64,000 bases of DNA from Poecilobothrus nobilitatus (Eukaryota > Arthropoda > Insecta > Diptera > Dolichopodidae): contig OX352772.1 of NCBI GenBank assembly GCA_947095535.1, positions 149,729,053-149,793,052 on the forward strand, written 5' to 3'. Within the stretch, counting starts at the first letter, position 1; each line of letters starts with the position of its first letter. The notes beneath the pieces are model-generated. The model had not been told where the DNA came from and searched no databases. It saw nothing but the letters and a program-made list of their open reading frames with translations. Both the position numbers and the translations under genes were made by a program. Shown piece after piece: positions 43,803-56,491 of the stretch.

Positions 43803-44057
43803 ATGAACCTACCATCACTAAAATCAATAGCAATAGCTAAGTGGCTATCTTCAGGACAATTTAAATTCAATTATTACGAATATTTGTGCATTCGTATGGA
43901 TATTCAAAATATTAAATTTTATTGCCCCGACTTAAAAAGGGATGTCACTATTCATGAATTAAGGAAAAATTGTAGATGGCTGAAAAAAAAGAAAGGTCCA
44001 AATGGAAAAAATCAATTTACTGTAACCTGCATATATGACAAAATAATTGCAAAATGA
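43803..44057 (+). CDS. Unrecognised 84-codon protein (unit B island)
   Basis: ATG start, basic, with IAIAKWLSSGQFKFNYYEYL, IKFYCPDLKRDVTIHELRKNC and FTVTCIYDKIIAK. The first segment recalls small helix-turn-helix domains. No family is recognised. It is convergent with PolB and 100 bp from its end, and absent from units A and C. Confidence 0.45.
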   Translation: MNLPSLKSIAIAKWLSSGQFKFNYYEYLCIRMDIQNIKFYCPDLKRDVTIHELRKNCRWLKKKKGPNGKNQFTVTCIYDKIIAK

Positions 44058-45643
44058 AAAATAATACATTTTTCTTCGATTTCGTTTTTCTTTTTATATA
44101 AAATATTTAATTACAGCTCTCTAACATATTTTAGATTATTTAATAGCTTCTTACTCTTTTATATCAAAAAGGTTGAGAAGAGAAATCATCGAAGAATTTA
44201 CGTTTTTCTGATTTCGCCTGATATTTTTTGATTTCGGGGACCGTAAACACCTCATGTTTTTGTGTGCGTCTGATATTATAAGAGAGTATGTTGATATTGG
44301 TGTCATTCGAGTTGAGCACAGCTTATTTAATAGAATCGAAATTAACCTTTTGAGAAGCTGAGTAGTTGAGATTAATTCCCTAGACTTTACAGGTTATCTT
44401 TTCTTTTCCATCTTTAGTACTAACTACTATGTATGCATAATTTTTTGGCCCACCACTTACAAATTCTGTAATGTAACTGTTGACACCATAACATTTCAGC
44501 TCATCTCGCATATCACCAATAAACTCCCCTATTTCTGGTTCATATGGTCCTTCTTTACTTATTTACATTACGGAATCTGTATCACAATATAGTACACGAT
44601 CACCAAGTTGTTGCAGATGATTATATAATTTAAGGCGAGCCTGAGTAGGCGGCAATGCATACATTTATCTTAAGTAAAATATCTGTTACTTCCTCTTTAT
44701 AGTGCCAGGTAATAATTTTTTATTAACAATATTTTTTTCATTAACAGGTAAAATATGACACACTTCTATATTTGGGTTTGTTACCATTTCATAAAGTTCT
44801 GATGGATCATTTACTATCTTTGTTTTTTGTTGATTCTCTCTCTGACCAAACTTTCTCCAAAAAGAGTTTAGCATTAATTTTACAAATGATCTCAATCCAG
44901 AATTATGACAAATTTTAGAAAACTCCAGCTTGATGTTTACATTTTTTAAAAAATCTTCAATGTATTTTTCTTTTTCTTCTTCGGTTGAACATTTACTGGG
45001 CCAGCCTGAAGCTTCTTGTTTCATTTTTAAAAACTTATCCATTATGTTAGTGAATAATCCATCAATATTTGCTAATTCATCATATTGCACGACATTGTAT
45101 TTCCATATTTCGTAAATATTTAAAATTTTATAACCCAATTTAACTGCTGTATTAACTTCATCTACAACCCATGTACTTAATAAGACTCTTTCTTCATCTG
45201 AAAGTGAGCAAAATGCATTTTGATTTTTCTGAAAGCTGCAGCTTTTGCATAAGGTAAACATAAGTTCACCATTTTGTTTAAGCGGAAGCACCGGATGCAA
45301 TAAATTTTCTGGTGGTAATATTTTACATTTAATGAGCCCATCAGTATTTTCCAAATTTAACTTAGAACACTCTGAATTTCCTATATAAATTGTAGGGTGT
45401 TCAACTGGAAATTTTCCGTATTTACAAACCCACAGATACAATGAACACACATCTATATATTTAATTTTTTCATCATCTTTGCATTTATAATAACTGCACA
45501 TGTTATCTGTACGAGCTCCGTAAAATGCACCTCTGGGGTTTAATGGTGTACAATTTACTAAAGGATGATTGTTTAAGCATTCTCTTTCTGACTTGCTTAA
45601 CTTTCTATAAAATTCACAATTCCACATTTCAATTACTTCATAC

Positions 45644-45722
45644 CTTTAAGAAAAAAAAAAACAAAAATAAGTTTATGTCAATTTATAATAAGATATGTAA
45701 AAAGAATAAAATGTATACATAC
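45644..45722 (-). other. Intron 2 of P2 PolB (unit B)
   Basis: 79 bp, same borders as 31258-31336. Confidence 0.78.
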
Positions 45723-47609
45723 CCCAATGTTCTTAGTCTTTTTGATTTAGAAACAGGTTTTTCATATCGATTATTTATTGTGTCATTCGGATCGTTTAGT
45801 AGCGAAATGTCCCCATTATGCTGCAGGCAAATTGGATGATCATGAAAGTAGCACCCATGAAACTCAAAAACTTGTCTAGTCTCCTCGCAATATCCATCTA
45901 CTTTAACAATATCCGCAATATCCATCTACATTCTTCGGAATTATTCCAATTGTATTGAATTTTAAAAAATTTCGCCTATACACAAGATTACAGGCTGATG
46001 CAATTGTTGTTGCTTCAAGGAAAGGCTCAACATTGAATTCATCCAAAAATAATTTTCTAAATTTTAAACAGGCTTCTGCCAGAATGTTTATATCGCTAGT
46101 GTAGTATTCAACTATATCGCGTTGCATATCAAACTGCTCATTTTTGTGTTCTTCCTACCATTTAAGAAAAGTAGAACGTTCTTCTAGCTTCATTGTATTT
46201 GGTTTGTAATATTCAACCGGCGGGAGGGAGCCAATATAATTTTCAATTTCTGTTGTATTGAAATAATGCGGAAAATATCACTTTTTTAATACTGGTGATA
46301 AATCAAAGGCTTTTGATAATTTTGATAACGCCATTGGAAAATAATTTAATGAATCTAAAAACTTAATATTTTCTAATATCATCAAAATTATTTTTGTACC
46401 CCGCATTATAAGTTCTGGCTTCAACGACGTATTTTCCAAAATATGGTTCAATATGAATTGGTGATCGTACGCTTGACCGTTATGTGCTACTGCGATTATA
46501 TTTTAAAATATTTTTCTTTGTGTTAAAATATAAGCTAAGAAATCGCTTATTACATTTTTGTTTTTAATTGTAGTGCGAAATTCACATTTTTGACAAAAGA
46601 AAAGATTTTCCTCATATAAACATAAATCGCATCGTTTTTCAAATATACATAGGTTAGCTTCATGTTGTTTAATTTCTCCTAGAGATTCTTCATTTAACTT
46701 TTTTTCCTATACAATTTGTTCTTGTCGACTTTCCAAATCGTAAAATATATATAATATATCTCCTGTTTTTGCCTGCCGTACATCTGGCTGTATATAACAT
46801 AGATGCTCTTGGTCCACATGTGTTTTACAAATTTTACAAAAATATTCTCCTCAAAAATATCGTCTATTTTTTAAATGTGTTTTTAAACACTCGGTACATC
46901 TTATCACCATATCGCAAACACTTTTCCTGAAGATCCCGAAGCCTTGTGATTAGTGAGGCATTGTTGCCCTCTAAAATAACGATTATAACCCTCACATAAA
47001 ATATTTTTTTGATCTTTTGGACATGCCGAAGATTGTTGACACTGTGGGCATGTACCAAAGTATCTGTGATTGTTTTTGCTGTTGTACGGTATGTGACATA
47101 TTTCACAATAATATGAACAACAGAATGCAGCTGTTAATGATGTCACAACGTTGTAATGATCTTCATGATATAGGAGGTTCAGTCTTTTGCCATCACCACT
47201 TCCTTCAAATAAAATATCTCTACCTTTAGTTCCATATTGGTAAACGACAATTTTGTAATCTTTTCAAAATCGCTGAAACTGTTGAAGCTCCCACACCCGT
47301 TTTCTGCTATATCTACTCCAGCGTTGTTGATGAGATCTGTGGTTATTTTTTATTGTAATTTGCCGGTGTTTTCTTGATCTTAGTATATTCTGAATCTTTT
47401 TCTATATGGGCTTTAGCAACTATAACTGCCTGTAGAAGATACAGGTTATCCTTGTTTCTAATTGTGACGATGCCTTTTCGTTTTACGCATTCTTCCGTAA
47501 AGGAATTATAATGCCTACCCCGTTTTCCATGATATCCTACCCCGTTTTCCATGACCTTGAGGTAACCGCACTGTAGTTATCCCCAGGCAAAAACTATCAG
47601 TACTCAATC

Positions 47610-47679
47610 CTGTAAATTATAACATACCTAAATATAGTTACTAAAAATAGGTATTTAAATTTATGTTTAATACACTTAC
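47610..47679 (-). other. Intron 1 of P2 PolB (unit B)
   Basis: 70 bp, GTAAG donor and TTTACAG acceptor, with a few inserted bases relative to unit A. Confidence 0.75.
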
Positions 47680-48232
47680 CTTCGGAAATTCTTTCAAAAA
47701 TTTTACTTATCATTTCCCAAATATCCTCAAATTTACTTCAGCAGCGGCTCTGAAATTTATCAAACCAGAACCCCGCTCTTCAAAATTTTTTCCACAGAAA
47801 GTTATACCCACTTTATCTGTAGGTAAAATGTGTTTGGTGCCATATGTTATCACTTCATTTATAGCGGCTCTGCATTCTTTGGCACCTGTTTTAGTTGAAA
47901 TTCCATTTCCCTTCCTCTTACATTCAATCTTTTAATGTTGGTCATGTGATACGTAATAATGTGTAGCGGTCGTTCAATTCGCCCAAGGAAGTCGAAGCGC
48001 CGGCTAAACTTTTATATTTTTGAAGTAATATTTTCTTAGACATTGTAATACTTCTTTTTAGTTTGATGGTTAATCAGCAAATTATTATTGGAAATGATTC
48101 ACAGGTAAAGCACAAAATTTTGAGCTGGAATTCCAAAGTATACTTTGCAACAATGTAATTTAAAAAATAAATAATGAATTTTAAATGTTTAATGATGAAT
48201 TTTAAATGTTTAATTTTATATCACAGTTAATG

Positions 48233-48627
48233 ATAAATTCCCTATTCCAAACATCGAATCCTTATTTGATAAACTTGGTCGCGCCCAATACTTTTCGACC
48301 TTAGACCTCGCTAAGGGTTTTCACCAAATTTTGGTTGACGAAAAAGATAGGGCTAAAACCGCATTCTCAACACCACAGGGTCATTTTGAATTTAAACGAA
48401 TGCCGTTTGGACTCAAAAACACACCCGCGACCTTTCAAAGGATGATAAACCATGTCCTGAGGGAACATATAAATAAAATTTGTGTCGTCTATCTTGACGA
48501 TATTTTGATATTTTCAACATCTCTTCAAGAGCATGTTGAAGCAATAACAGAAATACTAAGGAAATTAAGGGAACATAACTTAAAGATACAAGTCGATAAA
48601 TGCAATTTTTTTGCAAAATCAAAATAA
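48233..48627 (+). pseudogene. Errantivirus RT fragment (unit B)
   Basis: As in unit [39 protein letters not shown], ending at the same deletion scar. Confidence 0.86.
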
Positions 48628-50121
48628 AAAATGTAAAATAGCACCCATCAACCCAGTCTAGCATGAACCCCAGACCTTAGACCGTATAAAGTTATACGCA
48701 AATATAAAACCCAAAGAAATAGGAGTAAATGTTTTAAACAAAAATGATTTTGAGTTAGCAACAATTCATAGTGGTGCCGAAGATTTGGGTGACCACATTC
48801 CTATCTCAGAAAATATTATTAACAAATACCATACTCAAATTCATTTAGTTAAAGAAAAAAATAAAGAATTAATAATCAAATACAACCACTTCAGACAAAT
48901 CTATATTTCTGAAAGTGATTTAATTAATAATAATATTTTAAATGATCTATTAAGAAGATATATTAGAAAAGGTAGGTACTACAGGAATTTATTCTGAATT
49001 ACAAAATCCAAAATATAACATTTTACAACGAAAATTAATTGAACTATTTTCTAATGATCAAAATATAAAATTTATTAAATGTAATAATAAAGCTTTAGAA
49101 TTAGATAGTGAAAAGGACGCAATTAAAATTATTGACGAAACACACAAAACAACAAATCACAGAGGAATTTTAGAAAATTATAACGAATTAAGAAATAAAT
49201 ACCCACTTTTATCCAAGGCTCAAAGAGCTAATTCATAAGTATGTCAACAACTGTGATATTTGTAACTTAGCGAAATATGAAAGAAAACCTGACAAATACA
49301 AATTTGAAATCACTGAAACCCCTTCCGAACCCAATGAAATAATACATGGAGATTTATTTTTCTGTTACAAGGAAGTTTATCTAACAATATTAGACAAATT
49401 CACCAAACATCTTATGATTCATAGGTTAAACGATCGGAATTCGGTTACAATAATACAAGCTCTAAAAAATAGATTTGCAATATTTGGTAAACCAAAAAAA
49501 TTCGTATTCGATAATGAATTCAATACCATTAATATAAAAGACTTTTTAAGCGTAGAAAATATAGAATCGCACTTTACTTCTCCTCGATCTCATATTGGCA
49601 ACTCACCTATTGAAAGAGTTCATGGAACCCTAAATGAGCACTTGCGTATTCTAGAAGCTCAAAAATCTAAATTAACCCCATATGAAAAAATTCTATTTGC
49701 CGCTGAAAAATACAATAATAGCATTCATTCAGTTACCTTAGAAAAACCTATAGATTTTCTAAAAAACAAAGTTACTAATTTAGATATTATAAAAGAAAGA
49801 TTGAACAAAGTAAAAAATAGTGTAATCGCAAAATTAAATGAAAAGAGAAAACCTTTCTCACCAGAAAATAAAGCCGAAATACTTATAGAAAACCCCGAGG
49901 CAGTTCGCTATAAACACCTACATAAATACATTAAAATAAAAACTAAACTTGATAATAATAGGTTAAAAGATCTTAGAAATAAAAACATCCACCCAACAAG
50001 AATAAAACGAAACTTTAAATTTTTTACAGAAAATCAAGACAACAATAAAAGCAAAAACAAAGACAATCCTGGTCAGACTTCTTCAACTAACTATATTTCT
50101 ATTAACACTGCAACTTACTAA
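48628..50121 (+). pseudogene. Errantivirus linker and integrase (unit B)
   Basis: Identical to unit A in motifs (HHCC and DDE residues present) and in both N-terminal frameshifts. The core is open to 50121. Confidence 0.85.
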
Positions 50122-50149
50122 CACCTCAACAATTTCTATACAAAAATTA

Positions 50150-51599
50150 GAAAATGAAGGAGCATTTCAAATAATAAGATTAACAAAAACGCAATTAATA
50201 TCAAAATCCTTCAAAATTCCTTCACATATATATTCGAACGAATTTCAGTCAACTTTAGACGAAATTAAAAATAACTTAAACTTAATTTTCTCGTCAGAAA
50301 ATGATTCTCTACTAATCAAACAACTTCAAGTTCAAATTGAAAAGACAGAACATAGTTTAAAAACAATAACTCTCTTTCGACGAAAAAGAGGCTTAATAAA
50401 TTTAGGAGGCAAAATTGCTAACTGGCTTTTTGGCACAATGGACAGCGACGACAAAGCTGCAATCGAACAACACCTAAACACCATCGACATTAATAATCAT
50501 CTTTCTATAACAAATCTAAATAACCAAATTAAAATTAATACAGATCTTCAAAATAATATTAACATTTTAAAAAATCGCATAATGCAAAATCAAGTATTAA
50601 CTTTGCAAACTTTAAATCATACAACTGATATTACTAACAAAAGTATAAAAAATTTGCATTTCTTATCATTACTAACCGACATTAACCTAGTAAATTCTGA
50701 AATAGATAAAATCCAACAAAATATTATGTTTGCAAAACAAGGTATTATGAGTCATTCAATTTTAACCGATAATGAAATCGATGATTAGTATCGATACATT
50801 TAAATATAAAGAAATAAAAAGTTCTCTTTTAAAATATGACAATAAATTAATATTCGTTATTCTAATTCCAAACCTCACTAAGGAACTTGTTATAAAGTAT
50901 TTGATATTGCGAACTCCAAATAGAAATTTTGAGGAAATATTTATCGAAAATAATAATGTAATTCAATATAAGGATAAAATTTATATTGATAATAATGAAA
51001 AATATATAAAACTATTAACTCCAGCTAATGATTGTATTAATAATTTAGCAAATGAAAATTATAAAAATTATAAGAAAATAATAAAAAATAATTTTGAAAT
51101 CAATGAAATTCTTCCTCACATGATTTTAATGAAAAATTGTAAAAATCACTCTCTAACAAATGATTGTGATCATTCAAAACATATATTAAATGGAAATAAT
51201 ATTGTAGAATTCCATAATTGTTCAATAAAAATAAATAATGTAACATTTCTAAATAATGAAAAAATAGAAAAAAATCATATTATTGTACCTAATTATTTAG
51301 ACATTTATAATGTAAGCTTAAAATTAAATATTGAAAATATAAATATAAAACAAACTAAAAATTTAGAACGAATTTATGAAATTAAAAATAAAACAAATAA
51401 TAATTTATTACTTTCAATAATTTTGCTTTTATCAGCAATTATTATCATTGTAATTTTATATATTATAAGAAAAATAAAAATTTGTAAAAAGAAAGAACCA
51501 AAGGAAATTAACACAGAAAAAAAGAACACTCAGGAGAGTGTCCAACTTAACGATGGGGGGATCATATTTGTCAACAAATTTTCTAATATTGTAATTTAA
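50150..51599 (+). pseudogene. Errantivirus envelope remnant (unit B)
   Basis: Same split as in unit A (stop near 50786). It keeps the base near 50229 that is missing in A, so the surface-subunit frame is continuous up to the RRKRG site. It differs from A by a Glu/Ala change near 51050 and Phe/Cys near 51484. Confidence 0.8.
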
Positions 51600-52095
51600 T
51601 TCTGGTCAATTTTCCCATTCTTTAATTCTTCCGACAAAAGATACCGCGCTTAATATTTTTCTCACCGGTAAATTATTAATTTCACGAATTGACCATCATA
51701 ATTCATAAACAAATTAACATCGCTTTCCCTCTCCCACTTCATTCGTTAATCATGTTATTATTATAATTATTAATTTCCCATCAAAAGTTTTCGGGATAAA
51801 TCAAATCGCGTTCAATAAATTTTCCTACAAATTAAAAGCTGATTCTTGCAATTAATTATTATAAATACTAATATTCTTTCAATTAAAAATCAGTCTTATA
51901 AGTTTATCTTCCTCGGTTCCTTCTTTGATAAGGAATATACAAAAATTAATATTATAATAATAAACTAATATTAAGTTTATATTTAAAGTTTTAATTTAAG
52001 TTTAAATTTAAATAATAAAAGAAATATAAAACACCAAATTTTATTTTTTTGTTTTTTTTAATGTTTTAATATTTTTTTTTGATTTGACATCAAAT
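51561..52095 (+). repeat. 3' LTR-like region of errantivirus (unit B)
   Basis: Counterpart of 37258-37790 with a few small differences, including a two-base insertion near 51654. Confidence 0.5.
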
Positions 52096-52103
52096 AAAAA
52101 TAA

Positions 52104-52868
52104 AAGTTGCATTTATCAATATTGGGCAGTATAATGTTTATGTAAAAAACATTGAAAAACCTCTCGAAAAAATTAAAGTAACCAAATCTATAGGCTACAC
52201 ATATTATTCATATGACGATTCGGAGTTACATTTGGATGATTGGAAGTTTAATTTTTTGCCAGCGGTTATTAAAAATATAACTCCTAATCCCGGATTTACT
52301 CGAAATCAAGTTTTCAAAGAATTTTTTAATGAAGTTTTGACATATATCTCTACTCCTAAAAATTATGATGATGTAATATTTAAAAAAGTGTCAAAATCTA
52401 ACCAAGGGGATTTAATTCGAATATCGCAGACTTTTAATGAAGATAGTTTCTATATAAAAGTTAATCAAAGTTATAATGTAAGAACATTACTAACTGAATT
52501 ATTTCAACAAAAAAAAATATATAAAAAATTTCAAAACAAAATTACCTGAACTATTCAAATTAGCTGTTGCTAATAACAAAGATGAATTGAATGGAATGGT
52601 GATGATTTATTTACATATCATTCAATCATCTGTTTTTGGAAGTAGCAAAGTGCGGGCGTTGAGAGCTATCAACATAGAAAATTGTAGAATACCTAAAAAT
52701 ATTGAATTTGAAAATGTTCATTACATACCCATAGAAAAAAATTGTTTTGAAACGATAGCGATTAAAATTTGTAACCAATACGGTGATGGATTAATTTTGT
52801 TTCCAGTTACTATCCAACAAAAACTGTATTACACTTTAAAAAGCATTGATTGCCCAAAAACAATATAA
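52104..52868 (+). pseudogene. Polinton penton-like minor capsid protein (unit B)
   Basis: Same two-frame structure and lesions as 37799-38563, with ENVHYIPIEKNCFETIAIKI intact. Confidence 0.77.
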
Positions 52869-52901
52869 ATAGTACTACTCAAATATAGTATCCTGTCAAA
52901 C

Positions 52902-53174
52902 ATGGAAAGAGGTTAGGCGAGATATTATTTCTCTCAAGTAGAAGGAAGAATCAACGATATTGGACCTTTATTACAGTTTTATCAAGCTATACAAAGAGGT
53001 CGTGGTTTTGGAAATATATTCGGAAGTTTAATTCGTTACTTAAAGCCAGTTTTTACATTAGGTTGGGACTTAATTAAAAAACAGGCTGTAAACACACGTA
53101 AAAATATTTTTAATGATATAGCAAATGGTGCAAACATAAAAGAAGCCGTAATTGATCAAACAAAGGCGGCATAA
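52902..53174 (+). pseudogene. Small Polinton minor virion protein (unit B)
   Basis: Counterpart of 38597-38869 with the same TAG at codon 5, plus one Ser/Phe difference. Confidence 0.63.
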
Positions 53175-53254
53175 CAAGTTTAGGGAAATCAGTAGTTAAA
53201 CAGCTGGATTCGATGTATGTATGGTGGATGTATGTATGGCAAAGAGCTATAAAA

Positions 53255-54359
53255 AGACGAGTACTTTGGAGTGCAACTGTTATTATAGGAACCGGAACTG
53301 ACGCAAAAACAGCTCCCCAGCCGAGTGTTGTAAACAATTTATTACACTCTTTAATTAAACAATGTAATGTTATTTTAAACGGAAAAAACATCACTTCTTC
53401 AGATACCTTATACCATTATAAAGCATACTTAACTACTTTACTAAATTAAGGTACAGATTACAGTTAAACGCATCTGAAAGCATCTAGTTGGGAATTGATT
53501 AAGCCAAATGTCAATGATTTCAACAATTCTGGTTCTAAATCAAGACAAAAATCATACAACAATACTGCAATAGTAGTATTAATGGGAAAATTACATGTAG
53601 ATTTCTTCAATACTTCCAAATTACCTTTAAATAATGTTGACATTCGCATTTCTTTAGCATTAGAGAAACAAGATTTTTATATTTTCTTTAACGATAACGG
53701 TGAAAGTTATTTAAAAATTCCCGAAGCTACATTATACATGAAACATTTAACAATTAATTCTAGCATATTGATAGTACACAATACTGTACTGGAAAAGGCT
53801 AACGCGAAATATTTCTATACGAGAAGTGAAATCAAAATATTTACAATTCCAGCTAACACTTCCAACATATCATTGGATAATATATTTATAGAGCAAATAC
53901 CAAAAGCTCTTGTATTTTGTATGGTTAATAATGAAAATTTTAATGGTGAAAGATCGAAAAATCCATACCATTTCGATCATCAAAATCTCACAAAATTTCA
54001 ATTATATGTGAATGGAGTGCCTACACCAAACTATGCAATTGAAACAAGTTTTACATCGAATAATCTTTGTAATTCTCGTGCATATTTAACATTATTCAGG
54101 AACTGGCATACATCACTCTGATAGAGGACATCAAATTTCAAAAGAACTTTTTTGAAATGGTTATACAATACTAGCTTTTGATTTAACACCAGGCGGCTCG
54201 GGAACTGATACATGACAGAGTTTATTAAACCAGAGAGTTGTAAAGATTGAAGCAAGACTCAGTTCTCCATTAACTTCCACATTAACTTGTATTGTATTTG
54301 CAAAATTTGATGCTAATATCGAAATTGATAAAAATCGTAACGTATACGTAAACATATAA
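53255..54359 (+). pseudogene. Polinton major capsid protein (unit B)
   Basis: Same blocks and the same stops and frameshifts as 38950-40054, so it was already dead when duplicated. Confidence 0.84.
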
Positions 54360-54370
54360 AAGAAAGTGTA

Positions 54371-54750
54371 ATGGACTATTTCTATTCATTTGAAAATGGC
54401 ATGTGCTCTAGTAGATTTATCGTTCTATACGGACGATAACAATACAATATTTGTAAAAAATATTGCTGTGTAAAAAATGTAAAACTATTGTAAAAGAATT
54501 AAAGTATAAATTTCCTGTCAGAGATTTAAAAAGGACAGACATTGAGAATTACTCTTTTGGACATATCGATAACGAAAAAATAACTAATAACTTAATAAAT
54601 TTGCCTGAAAAATTCGATATAGTCTTAACAAATGGAAAACTTAAAGCAGAATTTTTAACAACATTTATACGAGGAAATACTCGACTAATTGATATTTCCC
54701 GTTTGCAAGAAAATGAATACACTTCAGATTTCAAAGGTGCTGAAATGTAA
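54371..54750 (+). pseudogene. Uncharacterised Polinton protein before the protease (unit B)
   Basis: Counterpart of 40066-40447. It carries an additional two-base deletion near 54424 in its N-terminus. Confidence 0.6.
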
Positions 54751-55162
54751 TAACTTAACACATAAAATATTTAGAGGTGTTTATGCTCTTGATCAATTGC
54801 CAAAACAAGTTTCAAAACTTAGTATTTTGGTGGTAAATACTGATACTTCTAATGAAAAGGGAACACATTGGCTAGCAATATTTGTTCCAGTTCAAGGGTG
54901 TGCAGAATATTTTGATTCATTTGGAAATCCACCATTTCACAATGAGATTATAAAATTTCTACAAAATCAATCGAAATGTTTTGTTTTCAACAATAAGCGT
55001 TTACAAAGTAATTTAACATCGGTTTGCGGACATTATTGTTGTGTATATCTATGGAAGCGAAGTTCCTGTAAAAGCATGAAATATTTTCTTAATTTATTCA
55101 ACACATTATCCCCACTTAAAAACGATGAAAAAATACAAAGAATATTTCGAAAAATTTTTTAA
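54713..55162 (+). CDS. Polinton adenain-like cysteine protease (unit B)
   Basis: Open 149-codon frame with all four catalytic blocks (THWLAIF, YFDSFG, KRLQS, SVCGHYC), the same as unit A. Confidence 0.85.
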   Translation: MNTLQISKVLKCNNLTHKIFRGVYALDQLPKQVSKLSILVVNTDTSNEKGTHWLAIFVPVQGCAEYFDSFGNPPFHNEIIKFLQNQSKCFVFNNKRLQSNLTSVCGHYCCVYLWKRSSCKSMKYFLNLFNTLSPLKNDEKIQRIFRKIF

Positions 55163-55227
55163 AAATGTGGGAGAAAAACTATAAATACAAAATTCGAAAA
55201 TAAAATTCATCAGTTAAAACAAAAAAG

Positions 55228-55741
55228 ATGGAGCAATCAACAAATTCAGAAGTATTTGAAACACAAAAAGGTGAGCCAGTGCAGAACCTTTTATTAAGCT
55301 ATACTTATTTATTTTTTGGATAAAAAACAAACAATAAAAATTCAAATTGGATTTAATATTGAGAATTTTGCTGCATCAATAATTTTCCAACGGCAAAACA
55401 GAGTCTTAAGCTATATGAATTATTTGGAGTGGTATACATTTTATCATGATTTTAAAAACAGTCAAGCAAAATTAAATTCAAATGGATTTTCGCTAACATT
55501 TAATCATGCCGAGCGCACAAAAAAACTTACATTGCAGTTAGATGAGTACACTCGTTTTTGCCTCACTTTAGATTTTATACAAGCAGTGATGTCATATAAT
55601 AATGGAGCTGAACTTAATATACGAGAATATATAATAAATAAAACAAATATTTTTAAAACCAATTATTTTCTTTATTTCTTATTAAATACATATATAAATT
55701 CATACAATTTTTTACAGCACATCTTTTTAAATTTTCAGTAA
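55228..55741 (+). pseudogene. Uncharacterised Polinton protein after the protease (unit B)
   Basis: Counterpart of 40925-41438 with the same T-run frameshift near 55313. Confidence 0.6.
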
Positions 55742-56156
55742 TGTTATGGTGAGGGCAAATGGTTGTGAAATTTCTTAGTTTCTGAAGAGATGGAATGTCA
55801 TTATCTAAATTGATAACTTCTACCGAACTGGAAACAAATTTATCTAAAAATTCCTTTTTCTGGTATCGCTTTATGTAAACGAAATCGAATGAATTTAAAT
55901 GTTCGTTTAATGTATTTTTAATTGCTGAATATTCTATAAATCCATCATACCAGTCAAAACCATTTATTTGTCTTTTATTGAAGTCATTTTGCTGTTTAAC
56001 ATCACTATTTAACTCTTCCAACGAATAAGGTGCTTTATACATAAACAGCATTGGTATCAGTGACCCTTCAGCTATCAAAGAAAATTCCTTCAAGAAATGT
56101 TGTTTATTATTTCCAATAATAAACTGTAGATCAGATAATGCCTTCCTGCTGCTCAT
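55653..56156 (-). CDS. Polinton minus-strand conserved protein, P2 version (unit B/C border)
   Basis: Counterpart of 41350-41853 with one Lys/Arg difference upstream of the likely start. Open and convergent with the previous gene. Confidence 0.7.
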   Translation of the reverse strand: MSSRKALSDLQFIIGNNKQHFLKEFSLIAEGSLIPMLFMYKAPYSLEELNSDVKQQNDFNKRQINGFDWYDGFIEYSAIKNTLNEHLNSFDFVYIKRYQKKEFLDKFVSSSVEVINLDNDIPSLQKLRNFTTICPHHNITENLKRCAVKNCMNLYMYLIRNKENNWF

Positions 56157-56333
56157 TTTATGTCTTACTATATTAAAATAAGCCAGCAGTCTATTATTTA
56201 TATCTGATTTCATCAACCATAGTGGGTAGTTCCAAATTGTACACAGTGAACATTTTTTTTTTAAATAAAAGAAAATTAAATATTATAGATAAAGGGTTGT
56301 ATGATGTACAGTCAATAAAAAGCATGAATAAAG

Positions 56334-56393
56334 TAGTAGCTATTAGTTTATTCTCGTTAATAATAATAATCAGTATTTTCTGAGAAAATTAAC
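56334..56393 (+). CDS. Very short hydrophobic frame or exon (unit C)
   Basis: Counterpart of 29963-30022 (second codon Asn for Ser), same TGA. Confidence 0.27.
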
Positions 56394-56491
56394 TTTTGCA
56401 GGTGCAGATTCATTAATACCAATATTGCACGTTTTCAAATTGCCTATTCTTTGGAAGATTTATCGGATGTCAATAAAAAATCTTAAAAATC

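Larger units (their letters stand above)
44164..48043 (-). pseudogene. Polinton protein-primed DNA polymerase B with C-terminus (unit B)
   Basis: The only copy whose C-terminal region survives: after motif C YCDTDSV come EGPYEPEIGEFIGD, FVSGGPKNYAYIV and HEVFTVPEIKKYQ. Motif A reads CSLYLW (Pro changed). Breaks include the same TAA after motif C (44563-44565), stops near 44390 and 44326, a deletion of about 135 bp near 45905-45935, and altered zinc-region codons. Introns are at 45644-45722 and 47610-47679. The family replicates linear protein-primed genomes; this copy cannot. Confidence 0.88.
48233..52095 (+). mobile_element. Errantivirus-like gypsy element, 5'-truncated (unit B)
   Basis: Same truncation point, same RT-RNase H deletion scar and same gene content as in unit A at an offset of about 14303 bp, so this is one insertion duplicated with its host Polinton. 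Confidence 0.82.
41870..56172. repeat. P2 tandem unit B (14.3 kb)
   Basis: The only P2 unit with the 42.17-44.51 kb island. Its right two thirds (about 48.2-56.2 kb) match unit A almost base for base. Its PolB part is more diverged from A than A is from C. Confidence 0.85.

Noticed and set aside
42010..56400. Whole A/B duplication dismissed as an assembly artefact
   Set aside because: It cannot be excluded. However, A and B differ at specific bases (for example one base near 35930/50229 and two bases near 40113/54424) and by the 2.3-kb island, which favours real copies.
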